NCBI GenBank assembly: GCA_013140455.1
Contig: JABFSU010000009.1
Span: 31,696 to 95,695 of the forward strand
Direction of reading: 5' to 3'
DNA from: Nitrospira sp.
GTDB taxonomy: Bacteria; Nitrospirota; Nitrospiria; Nitrospirales; Nitrospiraceae
Length of the DNA stretch: 64,000 nt
Shown here: positions 19,331-29,577 of the stretch, one piece after another
Position numbering within the stretch: the stretch's first letter is position 1
Layout: every line of letters starts with the position of its first letter
Notes under the pieces: model-generated
Told to the model about the DNA's origin: nothing
Seen by the model: only the letters and a program-made list of their open reading frames with translations
The model's database searches: none
Translations under genes and position numbers: made by a program

Positions 19331-20260
19331 ATGATTTATACTGTTACTCTCAATCCGGCGTTGGATCATTTTCTGGATGTGCGCGAACTCCACGTGGATG
19401 ATGCCAATCGGGTGACGGGTGAGTGCCTGTATGCCGGAGGCAAAGGGATCGATGTCTCGCGGGCGATCCGGCATCTCGGCGGGGACAGCATGGCGCTGGG
19501 ATTTATCGGCGGGCATACCGGTCAGGTCATGGTCGAGCTGTTGAAGGCGGAAGGGGTGACCTGTTATTTCACCCCCATTGAGCAGGATACCCGGCGCAAT
19601 ATTATCGTGACCACCGCGCGGCGGCATACCCAGACGATGCTCAATTCGCGAGGGCCGATGGTAACGAAGGTGGAATGGGCCGCCTTTCTCGCGCACCTCA
19701 CGTTGCTCAATCTTCGGGATGCCTATGTGGTGGTGAGCGGGAGCCTTCCACGAGGCGTTCCGACTGATGCCTATCGCCAAATTATTGCCTTAGTCCAGTC
19801 GCGCGGCGCCCGGGCGGTGTTGGATGCAGATGGTCCCTGTCTGAAATCGGGCCTCCTGGCGAAGCCGTTTGCTATTAAGCCGAATGTGAATGAACTGCGC
19901 CGGCTGACAAGGCGACCGCTGCGGTCTGAACAAGATATCATTCGGGCCGCCGAGCGAGTGCAGGATTCCGGAGTTGAGGTCGTCACGGTATCGCGAGGGG
20001 CGCAAGGGGTTGTGGTGCTCGGACCAGGAGAGCGGTATCGAGCGAAGCCCCCAGCAGTGAAGGTCCGCAGTACTGTCGGAGCGGGCGATTCGACAGTGGC
20101 AGGATTTGTCATCACCCATGCAGCCGGGAAAAGCCTGGAAGAGTGTGTGCGTATGGCGACGGCGGCGGGGACCGCGGCGACGTTGGCGCCGGGGAATCAG
20201 CTGTGCCGCGTGGACGATGTGCGGCGATTGGCTCCCAAGGTAAAAGTGCTGTCGTTCTAA
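19331..20260 (+). CDS. PfkB-family hexose kinase (1-phosphofructokinase/Pfk-2-like)
   Basis: MIYTVTLNPALDHFLDV, GGKGIDVSRAIRHLGG, STVGAGDSTVAGFV. Confidence 0.92.
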   Translation: MIYTVTLNPALDHFLDVRELHVDDANRVTGECLYAGGKGIDVSRAIRHLGGDSMALGFIGGHTGQVMVELLKAEGVTCYFTPIEQDTRRNIIVTTARRHTQTMLNSRGPMVTKVEWAAFLAHLTLLNLRDAYVVVSGSLPRGVPTDAYRQIIALVQSRGARAVLDADGPCLKSGLLAKPFAIKPNVNELRRLTRRPLRSEQDIIRAAERVQDSGVEVVTVSRGAQGVVVLGPGERYRAKPPAVKVRSTVGAGDSTVAGFVITHAAGKSLEECVRMATAAGTAATLAPGNQLCRVDDVRRLAPKVKVLSF

Positions 20261-20282
20261 TTGTGTGAATGATGGAGGACCT

Positions 20283-21140
20283 ATGAAAGTGCTTGTGGCG
20301 ACCGATGGATCGAAATACGGCCGATGGGCTATTGAATGGGCTGCGAAACTCCCGCTGACGGTCAAGCCGGTGCTGCGTGTCTTGCATGTGGTGGATGTGG
20401 CCAGCCTCCGGGCGCCGTTCATGATTCAGCCTGTGGTGGTGGGGACCGAGCGATATATTCAGCAGGAAGTGAAACGCATGGAAGCGGCGGCGAAGGCTGC
20501 GAAGACGGAGTCGAAGGACTTACTCTCTTCGTTGGGCATGAGCGGTACGGTCACTCTGGAGCGAGGCGCGGTGGCTTCGACGATCACGAAGCATGCCTCA
20601 CGAGGGGTCGGATTACTGGCGCTTGGTTCACGAGGTCTGGATGCGTTGGATCGTTTCATGCTGGGGAGCATCTCGACTCATGCGATTCATCATGCCGCCT
20701 GTTCGGTGCTTATCGTGAAAGAGGCGGCTCGTCCGCTCAAGCAGATCGTGCTGGCGATCGATGGATCAGCGGCATCAGACAAGGCGGTTCGGTTTCTCGT
20801 TAAGAATATCAATCCACAGTCGAACGGGCCGGAAGAGCAACCGGTAAACGTCACCGTCGTGCACGCGATGCCCTTCCTCAAATATCCGGAAGTGCGGGAA
20901 GCGGGTAAGGCAATTGTTCAGCGGTATGCCGACAAGCTGGCCAAGGCTGGGTTTCAAGTTCAAGAGGCTCCGAAGCTTGGCAAGCCGGCCGAGGAGATTC
21001 TCAAAGTCGCCAAGGCGCATAAGGCGGATTTGATCGTGACCGGTGCCAAGGGACTCGGCGCCATCGGGCGGGTCTTGTTGGGAAGTGTGTCAACGCGCGT
21101 GGTGCAGCACAGTCCCTGTTCTGTTCTGGTGGTCCGTTGA
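20283..21140 (+). CDS. tandem-domain universal stress protein UspA
   Basis: MKVLVATDGSKYGRWAIEWAAKL; ALGSRGLDALDRFMLGSISTHAIHHAACSVLIV; TGAKGLGAIGRVLLGSVSTRVVQHSPCSVLVVR; ATG at 20283 after GGAGG. Confidence 0.93.
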   Translation: MKVLVATDGSKYGRWAIEWAAKLPLTVKPVLRVLHVVDVASLRAPFMIQPVVVGTERYIQQEVKRMEAAAKAAKTESKDLLSSLGMSGTVTLERGAVASTITKHASRGVGLLALGSRGLDALDRFMLGSISTHAIHHAACSVLIVKEAARPLKQIVLAIDGSAASDKAVRFLVKNINPQSNGPEEQPVNVTVVHAMPFLKYPEVREAGKAIVQRYADKLAKAGFQVQEAPKLGKPAEEILKVAKAHKADLIVTGAKGLGAIGRVLLGSVSTRVVQHSPCSVLVVR

Positions 21141-21167
21141 GCCAGGAAGCGGCTGCCTCAGGTTCGA

Positions 21168-21494
21168 TTATGCGCGGTAGATGATGTGGACGCGGGAGAG
21201 AAAGTTTTCGAGCGCGGCGGTTTGTCGCTGGATCGCGGGCTCGTCGCGCCGGCCTGCCGCTAACTCCATCACGCCGCCGATGTCGCTAATGGCGTTGAAC
21301 CCATACCCGCCTCCGTCGCCCCGCATGCGATGACCCAGGATGCGAATCGTCTCGAAATCCTTTTCGGTCATGGCGGTGTGGAGTGTCTGAAGATCTTTCT
21401 GGCGGTTGGCCAGGAAGGTCGGGATGATGTCCTCCAGATCCGGATCAATATAGACGGTGATGCGTTCGGGGGAGGCCAGCTTCGGGTCGGTCAT
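21168..21494 (-). CDS. Hpt (histidine phosphotransfer) domain protein
   Basis: [29 protein letters not shown] is an Hpt-like phospho-His helix; ATGA overlap with the upstream hybrid kinase. Confidence 0.82.
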   Translation of the reverse strand: MTDPKLASPERITVYIDPDLEDIIPTFLANRQKDLQTLHTAMTEKDFETIRILGHRMRGDGGGYGFNAISDIGGVMELAAGRRDEPAIQRQTAALENFLSRVHIIYRA

Positions 21495-23749
21495 GGGCAG
21501 TGTCCTTTACAGGCTTGTAAGAGTTCGAGGAGGGCGGTCTTTTTTACAGGCTTGGTCATGTGGGTATTACATCCGGCCTCAAAGATTTTGACGGCTTCCT
21601 CTTTGAGGGCCAAGGCGGTCAGCGCGATGATGTGCGTCGGCGGCAGGTCCTGATCGCGTTCCCATCGGCGAATGGTTTTTGTGGCGGTCAGGCCGTCCAT
21701 CACAGGCATCTGCATATCCATGAGAATAAGATCGTAGTGCCCGTTCTTGAATTTCTCGACGGCGATGGCGCCGTTGTCGGCGATCTCAAGGCGGTGGGTG
21801 GTGCTCTTGAGATAGGAACGGATCAGCAGCTGATTGTCCGCGGAATCTTCGACCAGCAGCACTCGCAGGGATGTTGTCGGAGTGGTGTGTTCCGGAATCG
21901 CTGTGTCAGGCACAGGTAGAGGGGTGCCTTTGGTACGTCCCAAGGCAATGCCGATCGTTTGGTAGAGATCGGACCGTCGGATCGGCTTGACGAGATAGCC
22001 GCCCAACCCAAGGTCATAGGTGCGGGCGATATCGTCGGCCCAGTGGTTGGATGTGAGCATGATGACCGTTAGCCCTTTTCGAATAGGCGAGGAGTTCAAC
22101 GCTTCGGCCACGGCGAATCCGTCCATGCCGGGCATACGGCAATCCAGCAAGAGGAGTTCGTACGGCGTGGCGGATTCGGCCGCACGTCGGAGTTCGGCCA
22201 GGCCCGCCGGACCATCCTCAGCCTCGGAAACGGTCGCTCCCCAGGCACCCAGAGTTTCCCTGAGAATCAGGCGATTGGTGGGGTGATCATCCACGACTAA
22301 GGTATGCACGCCTGACAGGTTGACCTGCGGAACGACTCTGCTGGTCGGCAGGTGGGAGGTGACGCCAAAGGCGAGCGTGCAATGAAAGGTGCTCCCCTGT
22401 CCCACCGTGCTTTCGGCCCAGATGCGGCCGCTCATCCGTTCCGCCAGGTGTTTGGAAATGGTCAGGCCTAGTCCGGTCCCTCCGTAATGTCGGGCGGTCG
22501 AACTGTGAGCTTGGGTAAAGCTTTCGAAGATCCTTGCCAGTTGCTCAGGTGAAATTCCGATTCCAGTGTCGGTGACGGAAAAGCGGATCACGCCCGGCGT
22601 GGTGGTCCCCGGCTCATTGGTAATCCGGACGATCACCGAGCCTTTGTCGGTAAACTTCAAGGCGTTGCCGATCAAATTAATCAGGATCTGGTTGAGCCGA
22701 TGCGGATCGCCGATGAGTGAAGAGGGGACTTCCGGCGCCAGGTGGCAGGCGAGCTCCAGTCCCTTTTCATTTGCGCGCATCGCCAGAATCTCGACGGCTT
22801 TGTCGAGGACTTCATTGAGATCAAAGTCGATGGATTCCAGCTCCATATGCCCCGATTCGACTTTTGACAAATCCAGAATGTCGTTGATGAGGTTCAGGAG
22901 ATTGCTGCCGGCCCGTCGAAAGATGCGCAAATACTTCCGTTGCTCCGGGGTCATCTGGGTTTCCCAGAGCAGGTCCGCCATGCCGATGATGGCATTCATG
23001 GGCGTGCGAATTTCATGGCTCATGCTGGCGAGAAATTCGCTCTTTGCCTGACTCGCGACTTCGGCGGCGTCTTTGGCAATCCGGAGGGCCTGCTCGACCT
23101 CCCGTCGTTCGGCGGCTTCCAGCGCCAGCGTGGTCATGGTGGCGAGGGAGCTGGTGAGGTGCGCTTCGTAGGGCGTCCATTGGCGCCGTCCACCGACATG
23201 CTCGGCGCACAGCACGCCGACAACTCGTCCTTTCTGGCGGATCGGAGCGTCGAGCATGGCACCGATGCGCAGGGGGCGCAGATAGGTTTCTGAAAAATCG
23301 GCAGTGCGTGGATCGGACAGAGCATCGTGGGCGGAGATCGCATGTTCTTCTCCGGCGAGTGCGCGGAAGTAGAGCGGGTAATCCGCGACCGTGAGGGCGG
23401 TATCAGGCGGAGTATGGTGCGTACTGTTCTCGTAGAGATCGATCTGGGATATCCCAAGCCGGTTGCTATCGAAGAGCCAAATGCTCGCGCGGTCCACTTG
23501 TAAGAGATTCCCGCACGCGGCCGTAATGGCCTGGAATGCAGCGGGCAGATCTCCACCGGTCAGCGCGTCATTATGAGCGAGGGTTTTCAGGGCATCCTGG
23601 TATTGCTCCAAGAGCTTGCCTGGGGTTGTGCGCGGCCGTTTGGGGGTGGTACTACGCGCGGCCGATGGGGTGGTGCGGGCTCGCCGGCGTGGAGCGGCGG
23701 CCAATGGCCTTGTCGGTTTTCGTCGAGGAAGATCTGGGTGACGTGGCAT
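21491..23749 (-). CDS. GAF-domain hybrid sensor histidine kinase with two receiver domains
   Basis: GAF-like N-terminus; [38 protein letters not shown]; two receivers ([17 protein letters not shown]... and [19 protein letters not shown]...[14 protein letters not shown]). Confidence 0.95.
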   Translation of the reverse strand: MPRHPDLPRRKPTRPLAAAPRRRARTTPSAARSTTPKRPRTTPGKLLEQYQDALKTLAHNDALTGGDLPAAFQAITAACGNLLQVDRASIWLFDSNRLGISQIDLYENSTHHTPPDTALTVADYPLYFRALAGEEHAISAHDALSDPRTADFSETYLRPLRIGAMLDAPIRQKGRVVGVLCAEHVGGRRQWTPYEAHLTSSLATMTTLALEAAERREVEQALRIAKDAAEVASQAKSEFLASMSHEIRTPMNAIIGMADLLWETQMTPEQRKYLRIFRRAGSNLLNLINDILDLSKVESGHMELESIDFDLNEVLDKAVEILAMRANEKGLELACHLAPEVPSSLIGDPHRLNQILINLIGNALKFTDKGSVIVRITNEPGTTTPGVIRFSVTDTGIGISPEQLARIFESFTQAHSSTARHYGGTGLGLTISKHLAERMSGRIWAESTVGQGSTFHCTLAFGVTSHLPTSRVVPQVNLSGVHTLVVDDHPTNRLILRETLGAWGATVSEAEDGPAGLAELRRAAESATPYELLLLDCRMPGMDGFAVAEALNSSPIRKGLTVIMLTSNHWADDIARTYDLGLGGYLVKPIRRSDLYQTIGIALGRTKGTPLPVPDTAIPEHTTPTTSLRVLLVEDSADNQLLIRSYLKSTTHRLEIADNGAIAVEKFKNGHYDLILMDMQMPVMDGLTATKTIRRWERDQDLPPTHIIALTALALKEEAVKIFEAGCNTHMTKPVKKTALLELLQACKGHCP

Positions 23750-23793
23750 GCCGCTCTCTTCTGGATCAGTTCGGGTGATCTTCTCGACCGAGC

Positions 23794-24798
23794 CTAGCTG
23801 TCGCGGGTGTCTTGTACCAAGGAGAGGAGTCCGGCGGGTTTGACACGGTTCCGGCCTTCCTGCTTGGCCTGGTAGAGCGCCTGGTCGGCGGCCTTGATCA
23901 AGTCGGTCGGCGAGGTATGGCGATTGGGAATCATGCTGGCATAGCCGACGCTCACCGTCACCAGGGCGTCGTCAGTATGAGAAATTCGTAACTCCTCGAC
24001 CCGTCGGCGGAGACCTTCGGCGACTTGCGCCGCGCCGTCGATGCTGGTGCCGGGAAGGACGATGACGAATTCATCTCCGCCGTAGCGGGCCACCAAGTCG
24101 CCTGGCCGGTTGACGGCTCCCATGACGGCCGTGGCCACTTGTTTGAGGCACTCATCTCCAGCGGTATGGCCTTTGCTGTCATTATAGGTCTTGAATCGAT
24201 CGATATCGAACATGATGAGCGAGACCGGGGTCGACTCGCGGACGGCGCGTCGCCATTCCTGGTCGAGAAAATCATCGAATTGTCGGCGATTCGTAATGCC
24301 GGTGAGGCCATCCAGACAGGAGAGCCGGAGCAGCATCTGGTTGGCTTCCTGCAGCTGCCGCATGACTTCGAGGAGTTCCTGTTCGCGTGCTCGCCGGCGG
24401 TCGATCTCGTGAACCAGCCGAAGCACTGACCGCACGCGGGTCAGGAGTTCGATCTTATTGACGGGCTTGGCGACGTAATCCATGGCGCCGGCGGCGAACG
24501 CGAGTTGGAGCTCCACCGGGTCTGTCTTGACGGTCACCATGATGATGGGCGTATCCCGGAATCGGTCGTTCGCTTTAATCTGGCGACAGGCTTCGATCCC
24601 GCTCATGGCCGGCATGAGGATATCCATGAGAATCAAGTCGACCCTGGCCGTGGCTTGTTTCCCGTTATCCAATCCGATGAGTTTGAAGGCGTGGGATGCC
24701 GATTCGGCAACGAGAATTTGCTCGTATCCGGCAGCGGAGAGGATCGATTGCAACAGCAATCGATCATCGGGAGAGTCATCGACGATCAGAATAGCCAT
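23794..24798 (-). CDS. response regulator with GGDEF diguanylate cyclase output
   Basis: [20 protein letters not shown]...[19 protein letters not shown] core [12 protein letters not shown]. Confidence 0.95.
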   Translation of the reverse strand: MAILIVDDSPDDRLLLQSILSAAGYEQILVAESASHAFKLIGLDNGKQATARVDLILMDILMPAMSGIEACRQIKANDRFRDTPIIMVTVKTDPVELQLAFAAGAMDYVAKPVNKIELLTRVRSVLRLVHEIDRRRAREQELLEVMRQLQEANQMLLRLSCLDGLTGITNRRQFDDFLDQEWRRAVRESTPVSLIMFDIDRFKTYNDSKGHTAGDECLKQVATAVMGAVNRPGDLVARYGGDEFVIVLPGTSIDGAAQVAEGLRRRVEELRISHTDDALVTVSVGYASMIPNRHTSPTDLIKAADQALYQAKQEGRNRVKPAGLLSLVQDTRDS

Positions 24799-24842
24799 GT
24801 GTGTAGTGTGCTCGTAGTAAGACGCTTGAAGAACCGTACCAG

Positions 24843-25481
24843 CTAGTCTGGATAAACACCAGGATAAAGCTTTTTGACACAGGGCTGGCAGAGGCCATGG
24901 CTGAATTCGGCCTCGGAGTGATCGCAGAGATATTCTTCCAGCTGTTGCCAGAAGCCCCCGTCGTTACGGATTTTCTTACACGAGGCGCAAATGGGAATCA
25001 GGCCGCGAAGGACTTTCACTTCTTTCAGAGCCCGCTGCAATTCATCGTTGCTCCGCTGTAACTCGCTCTCCCGCTCTTTCCGGCAATCCATTTCGTGCTT
25101 GAGAGCCAGAGCAGAAGAGACGCGGGCAAGGAGTTCCACGCTGTTCACGGGCTTATTGATGTAGTCCATGGCCCCGGCGGCAAAGGCCTCTTTCAGATTG
25201 CTGAGGTCGTTCTTTGCGGTGACCATGATGATCGGGATGTCGCGGAGGTGGCTGGTACTTTTTACCTGTCGGCAGGCAGAGACGCCGTCAAGCTCCGGCA
25301 TCAGCACGTCCATGAGGATGAGATCGACCGGAGCGGACCGCACGGTTCCCTCCAGATTGAGGATGGCAAATGCGGCTTTGGCGGATTCCGCTGTCAGGAT
25401 ATCTCCATGCCCCGCCTTGGTCAGCAGTGAGCGCAGGAGCAGGTGCTGGTCGGGGGAGTCATCGACAATCAGAATGGCCAT
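24843..25481 (-). CDS. response regulator with C-terminal Cys-rich domain
   Basis: [20 protein letters not shown] receiver plus [45 protein letters not shown]. Confidence 0.92.
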   Translation of the reverse strand: MAILIVDDSPDQHLLLRSLLTKAGHGDILTAESAKAAFAILNLEGTVRSAPVDLILMDVLMPELDGVSACRQVKSTSHLRDIPIIMVTAKNDLSNLKEAFAAGAMDYINKPVNSVELLARVSSALALKHEMDCRKERESELQRSNDELQRALKEVKVLRGLIPICASCKKIRNDGGFWQQLEEYLCDHSEAEFSHGLCQPCVKKLYPGVYPD

Positions 25482-25509
25482 GATACTTTCTCTTAACGGA
25501 CGATTGCAG

Positions 25510-25547
25510 AAAAAACTGGAGAGGGTACGGACGGCCTACCCTCTCCA
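25510..25547 (-). terminator. Rho-independent terminator downstream of the YqeY-like gene
   Basis: On the minus strand: TGGAGAGGGTA-ggccgtccg-TACCCTCTCCA (11-bp perfect stem) followed by GTTTTTT. Confidence 0.85.
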
Positions 25548-25608
25548 CAGAGTATTTCCTAAGTATAGCAAATGCGAATGGGGAGTCCGAGTGGAGTCAG
25601 GAAATGGT

Positions 25609-26061
25609 CTATTGGAGTTTCGATTTGACGAGATCGCTGATGACTTTCCCGTCGACGGGTTGCCCGGCCAGGCGGACCATCACAGCTTTCATGACCGTGC
25701 CCATGTCTTTCGATGAGCGCGCGCCTGACTCGGTGATCACGCTTCCGACAAGGTCCGCAAGCTGCTGCGGAGAGAGTGCTTGAGGGAGATAGCCTTCAAT
25801 GATGGTGATTTCCTGACGCTCTTTTGCAGCCAGCTCAGGGCGCTGGGCCTTTTCGTATTGCTCGACGGAGTCACGGCGTTGCTTGATCAAAGTGGTCATG
25901 ATCTTGCTCATTTCCGCGTCGTCCAGATCTTTCTTAAGTTCCATCTCCTTGTTCATGATCGCAGCCTTGACCATCCGGATGACATCCATCCGAAGCTGAT
26001 CTCTCGACTTCATCGCCAGTTTCAAGTCTTCTGTTAAGCGGTCTCGTAACGACATGATCAC
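25609..26061 (-). CDS. GatB/YqeY domain protein
   Basis: SLRDRLTEDLKLAMKSRDQLRMDVIRMVKAAI...SSKDMGTVMKAVMVRLAGQPVDGKVISDLVKSKLQ. Confidence 0.93.
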   Translation of the reverse strand: MIMSLRDRLTEDLKLAMKSRDQLRMDVIRMVKAAIMNKEMELKKDLDDAEMSKIMTTLIKQRRDSVEQYEKAQRPELAAKERQEITIIEGYLPQALSPQQLADLVGSVITESGARSSKDMGTVMKAVMVRLAGQPVDGKVISDLVKSKLQ

Positions 26062-26228
26062 CTCAATCGTTCATGGGAATCAGCATTAGAGAATCAGAAT
26101 ACTCTGGCCCTCTGAGCGAGTCAACGAAGGGAGGTATCGTGGCGCCGGATGACATGAAAGCGTATGATGTATAAGAGAGACGTGCGGCGGAATGGGAAAG
26201 TCGCATCGATTTAAACAAAGGGAAGGCT

Positions 26229-26429
26229 ATGAGAAATCAATTTCGAATGATGGGCGCAGGGATGGTTATGACGAGCCTGCTTCTTGGTCTTGGCGGTTGT
26301 GCGAGCGAGGCACCGAAGTCAACCTCTACGATGACGCCGGAGCAGGTGCGCGGTCATGCCGACAAGGCCTTTGAGAAATTGAAGATGGAAGAGCAGGGAC
26401 GTTCGGCTGATCCCGCGATGCCGCGCTAG
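26229..26429 (+). CDS. small lipoprotein-like protein
   Basis: MRNQFRMMGAGMVMTSLLLGLGGCASEAPKS: lipobox-like LGGC. Confidence 0.68.
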   Translation: MRNQFRMMGAGMVMTSLLLGLGGCASEAPKSTSTMTPEQVRGHADKAFEKLKMEEQGRSADPAMPR

Positions 26430-27853
26430 TGAGAAGATTTCTCCGGCAGTCGAAGGAGAAGCGCTCCCAAGGGTTTGATCAACGGAAGTTCCAGAAATAA
26501 TCGCGCCGGGGTTCGCTGTTCGACGTGCCGGGGTTCGTGAAACGTTCGGAGCAAGGTCAGAGAGATGACGAGTCGCAGGCTTCCTGAGATGAAGAAGATA
26601 AACGGGAGATTCGATACAGGATCAATGTGAAAAGATCCGAATTGGAGATCCCCCGGCACAGTGCCGATGAGCCAACTGCCGATAAGCGTGCCCATGGCCC
26701 ATCCGATCGCATTCACGGTACTAGAGACTGCAACTGCCTTTGCCCGATCCGCCGGGCGCACGGCATCGAAGACGTAGTTGCTCAGCCCCAGCGACAGTCC
26801 CGCCCAGACGACCCCTCCAAAGAAATTCACGAGCACCAGGAACAGCCAGGTCGTGCTGATCAGATACAGCATGGGGAGAAATGCCGCCAGCAATCCGGTA
26901 AAGGTGAGCAGCGCCTTATTCCCAAAACGGTCTCCGAATGCGCCCCAGCCAGGGAGGGTCACAAACTGGCCGACAATGGCGGCAGCGGCCCAGGTGCCGT
27001 AGGCCCAGTACGAGAGATGCAGATCCTGCAGCATATAGATCACGAAGAATGGGCCAGAGATCAACACGGCGAGGTGCATCAGGCCTGAAAAGAGAAGGAA
27101 GCGGCGGAAATCCTTCGTCGTGCCGGTGCGGAGAAAGGCCGCAAAACCACGACTTGCCGGTTCCTGGTGTTGGATCGGGAGATCAGTGACCTTGGCCAGG
27201 GAGAGTGCGGATAGGCTGCGGAGTATTCCGGCGATCAGGAAGAGCGAGGTGAACCCGATCCAGAGGCGGTCATAGTGCTCGAAGAGACTGAGGAGTGCCC
27301 CGCCCAGGCAAAGCGCTACAAAACTCGTGATGGCCATGAGTTGTGAGCGTCGGGCAAAATAGGCGCCCCGTTCGTTGGCGCTGAGCAGGTCGGTGATCAG
27401 GCTTGTCCAGGCAGGAGCGGTGAAATGGGTCGAGCCGAAATAGAGGGCTGCTCCAGCGACGATCAGCCACGGCCCCCACTGTGAGAAGAGGAGGGGGAGC
27501 GCCAGAATAGGCAGCCAGGCGACGGATTGTCCGATGATGCCCCAGAGTACGTGGGTTTTGCGATGGGGAAACCAATGCGACACCTTCACAGATACGAATT
27601 GGGCCCAGGTGCCGAGCAATTGCGGGAGTGCGGAGAGCAGGCTCAGCTGAAACGGGGTGGCGTGGAGCATGAGCGCAAAGGCCGAAAGATATTGCTCGCC
27701 GGCTCCCTGTGTCGTGGCCTGAAAGATGCCATCGCGTAGACCAAACCGCCGTCCCGATTCATGCGCGGCGGCTATATCGGCAGATTCCTGAGTCGAGGCA
27801 GCGGGGATAACTGAGTTCATTCGGTTATGTTCGCAGGGAAGTATGACCGTCAC
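26426..27853 (-). CDS. MFS transporter
   Basis: Multiple hydrophobic helices, GAFGDRFGNKALLTFTGL loop, overall MFS layout. Confidence 0.86.
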   Translation of the reverse strand: MTVILPCEHNRMNSVIPAASTQESADIAAAHESGRRFGLRDGIFQATTQGAGEQYLSAFALMLHATPFQLSLLSALPQLLGTWAQFVSVKVSHWFPHRKTHVLWGIIGQSVAWLPILALPLLFSQWGPWLIVAGAALYFGSTHFTAPAWTSLITDLLSANERGAYFARRSQLMAITSFVALCLGGALLSLFEHYDRLWIGFTSLFLIAGILRSLSALSLAKVTDLPIQHQEPASRGFAAFLRTGTTKDFRRFLLFSGLMHLAVLISGPFFVIYMLQDLHLSYWAYGTWAAAAIVGQFVTLPGWGAFGDRFGNKALLTFTGLLAAFLPMLYLISTTWLFLVLVNFFGGVVWAGLSLGLSNYVFDAVRPADRAKAVAVSSTVNAIGWAMGTLIGSWLIGTVPGDLQFGSFHIDPVSNLPFIFFISGSLRLVISLTLLRTFHEPRHVEQRTPARLFLELPLIKPLGALLLRLPEKSSH

Positions 27854-27922
27854 GGCACTGTATCACAGGACGCGACCAACCAAGCTCTTCATCGGTCGAG
27901 GAGCATGCACGGTTGACCCCTG

Positions 27923-28618
27923 TTGCTGACTCCCGATACCATGAGTGCGAGGATGAGGACAATGAGAAGTCTATGGCTCAGGGCCTGCAGGGATCGATGG
28001 CGTACTTTGGTGACGCTATCTCCGGTGGGTTGTTGCCTCTTGGCAGTGGGACTCTGGGTCTCTCCGGCCGAGGGGAAAGACTTGATGCCCCAGAAGGAAC
28101 AGGAAGCTACGGAGTTTGGATCCACGCAAAGTCCCTCGTTCGACGACCAGAAAGCCGGAATTCCTCAGTCGCTGTTTACCTGGATCAAGGTGGCCAAGGG
28201 GTACGAAGTCGAGTGGGATACGTTTGGTCGAAAGGGCTGGTATACGCAGGATCCTCGATTGAAACCGGTAGACCCCACCTCGACGTTTTCGCCGGATGTG
28301 GCGGCGGTCTACATCGTCTTCGAATCGGCTCCTCTGGAAGATCCCACACAGTTCAGTGCGCAGTGGTTTCTGGAAGGGGAAGGCGGTGCCCTGTCGGCCA
28401 AGCCGTTCGGGCAGGATATTCTGGAGTTGCCCGGCTACGAACGCTATGGGTTTCTTGAGTTGAAGCGACCGGGCGAGCGTTGGCCAGTGGGAGCGTATGT
28501 GGTCAAGCTCTACATCGCTCCGCATGGGCAACAGTCGTTTCATGCGGTCAATCAGGTGGGGACGTTGCGATTCACAATCACTGACAAGGTGCTGTCTTCC
28601 CCTCCGGCGGCGCGCTGA
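27923..28618 (+). CDS. exported hypothetical protein
   Basis: N-terminal hydrophobic segment TLVTLSPVGCCLLAVGLWVSPAEG; actual start may be a downstream Met. Confidence 0.6.
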   Translation: MLTPDTMSARMRTMRSLWLRACRDRWRTLVTLSPVGCCLLAVGLWVSPAEGKDLMPQKEQEATEFGSTQSPSFDDQKAGIPQSLFTWIKVAKGYEVEWDTFGRKGWYTQDPRLKPVDPTSTFSPDVAAVYIVFESAPLEDPTQFSAQWFLEGEGGALSAKPFGQDILELPGYERYGFLELKRPGERWPVGAYVVKLYIAPHGQQSFHAVNQVGTLRFTITDKVLSSPPAAR

Positions 28619-28674
28619 TCGATACCAATCCACCCATGAGCTAATGACGAGACTACGAAGGAGTGAATGCCACG

Positions 28675-28962
28675 ATGGGAGAACGTGTGAAGGTGACTGA
28701 TTTGGAGAAGCTGACGTTGCTCTATGAGCGGTTTCGGGATGTCTGTCTGGTCGAAAAAGAAGTTTGGAAAGAAATCTTCATGCCGCGTGACATCACGCTG
28801 GGGGGACCGGTGCGGACCAATATTCAGGATCGGTACGACGTCGAAATCGATGACCTTGCGATTGAGGATACGCTGGAGGCAAACATTCCCCTGGGTAAAG
28901 CCTCGCTGGAAGCTGCGATTCAGGAGTATCGGCAGCACATCACCTTTTACCGCAGAGCGTGA
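28675..28962 (+). CDS. small hypothetical protein (95 aa)
   Basis: ATG at 28675 preceded by GAAGGAG; MGERVKVTDLEKLTLLYERFRDVCLVEKEVWKEIF... Confidence 0.65.
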   Translation: MGERVKVTDLEKLTLLYERFRDVCLVEKEVWKEIFMPRDITLGGPVRTNIQDRYDVEIDDLAIEDTLEANIPLGKASLEAAIQEYRQHITFYRRA

Positions 28963-28967
28963 CGCCG

Positions 28968-29561
28968 CTACTTCGCGGCGAGCACTCGTTCCACTTCCGT
29001 GACGATTTCAGGCGATGACGGCTTCATGCGGTGCGGAAAGCGCGCCACGATATTGCCGTTCCGATCAACCAGGTACTTTTGGAAGTTCCACTCTACTTCG
29101 CCGGGGAATGGACTTTTCTCAGTCAGGTATTGATAGAGCGGGTGCTTGTCCGAGCCCTTGACGCTGATTTTACTGAAGAGGGGAAAGCTGACGCTGTATT
29201 TCGTCAGGCAGAAACCCTTGATCTCTGCGTTCGTTCCCGGTTCCTGCTGGCCGAAATTGTTGGCGGGAAATGCCAGGATCTCAAACCCCTTGTCATGGTA
29301 TTGCTCGTAGATGGCTTCAAGCTCCGTGTATTGGGGGGTATTGCCGCAAAAGCTGGCCGTGTTGACGACCAGGAGAGCCTTGCCCTTGTATTGGCTGAGG
29401 TTCACAGGTTTCCCGTCGATATCGTCCATCGTGAAGTCATAGAAGCTGGTTGTTTTCACTGCCATCAGTCGTCCTTCCTGTTCAGCCTGTACATTCGGGG
29501 TCACCAGTAAGAGCCCGCCCATGAGCGTCATCAGAGATGCGGCAGTGACGAAGGTTTTCAT
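28968..29561 (-). CDS. glutathione peroxidase-family protein (exported, Cys-type)
   Basis: SYDFTMDDIDG-like FYDFTMDDIDGKPVNLSQYKGKALLVVNTASFCGNTPQYTELEAIYEQY; EVEWNFQKYLVDRNGNIVARF. Confidence 0.93.
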   Translation of the reverse strand: MKTFVTAASLMTLMGGLLLVTPNVQAEQEGRLMAVKTTSFYDFTMDDIDGKPVNLSQYKGKALLVVNTASFCGNTPQYTELEAIYEQYHDKGFEILAFPANNFGQQEPGTNAEIKGFCLTKYSVSFPLFSKISVKGSDKHPLYQYLTEKSPFPGEVEWNFQKYLVDRNGNIVARFPHRMKPSSPEIVTEVERVLAAK

Positions 29562-29577
29562 AACGGGCTCCTTCTTC

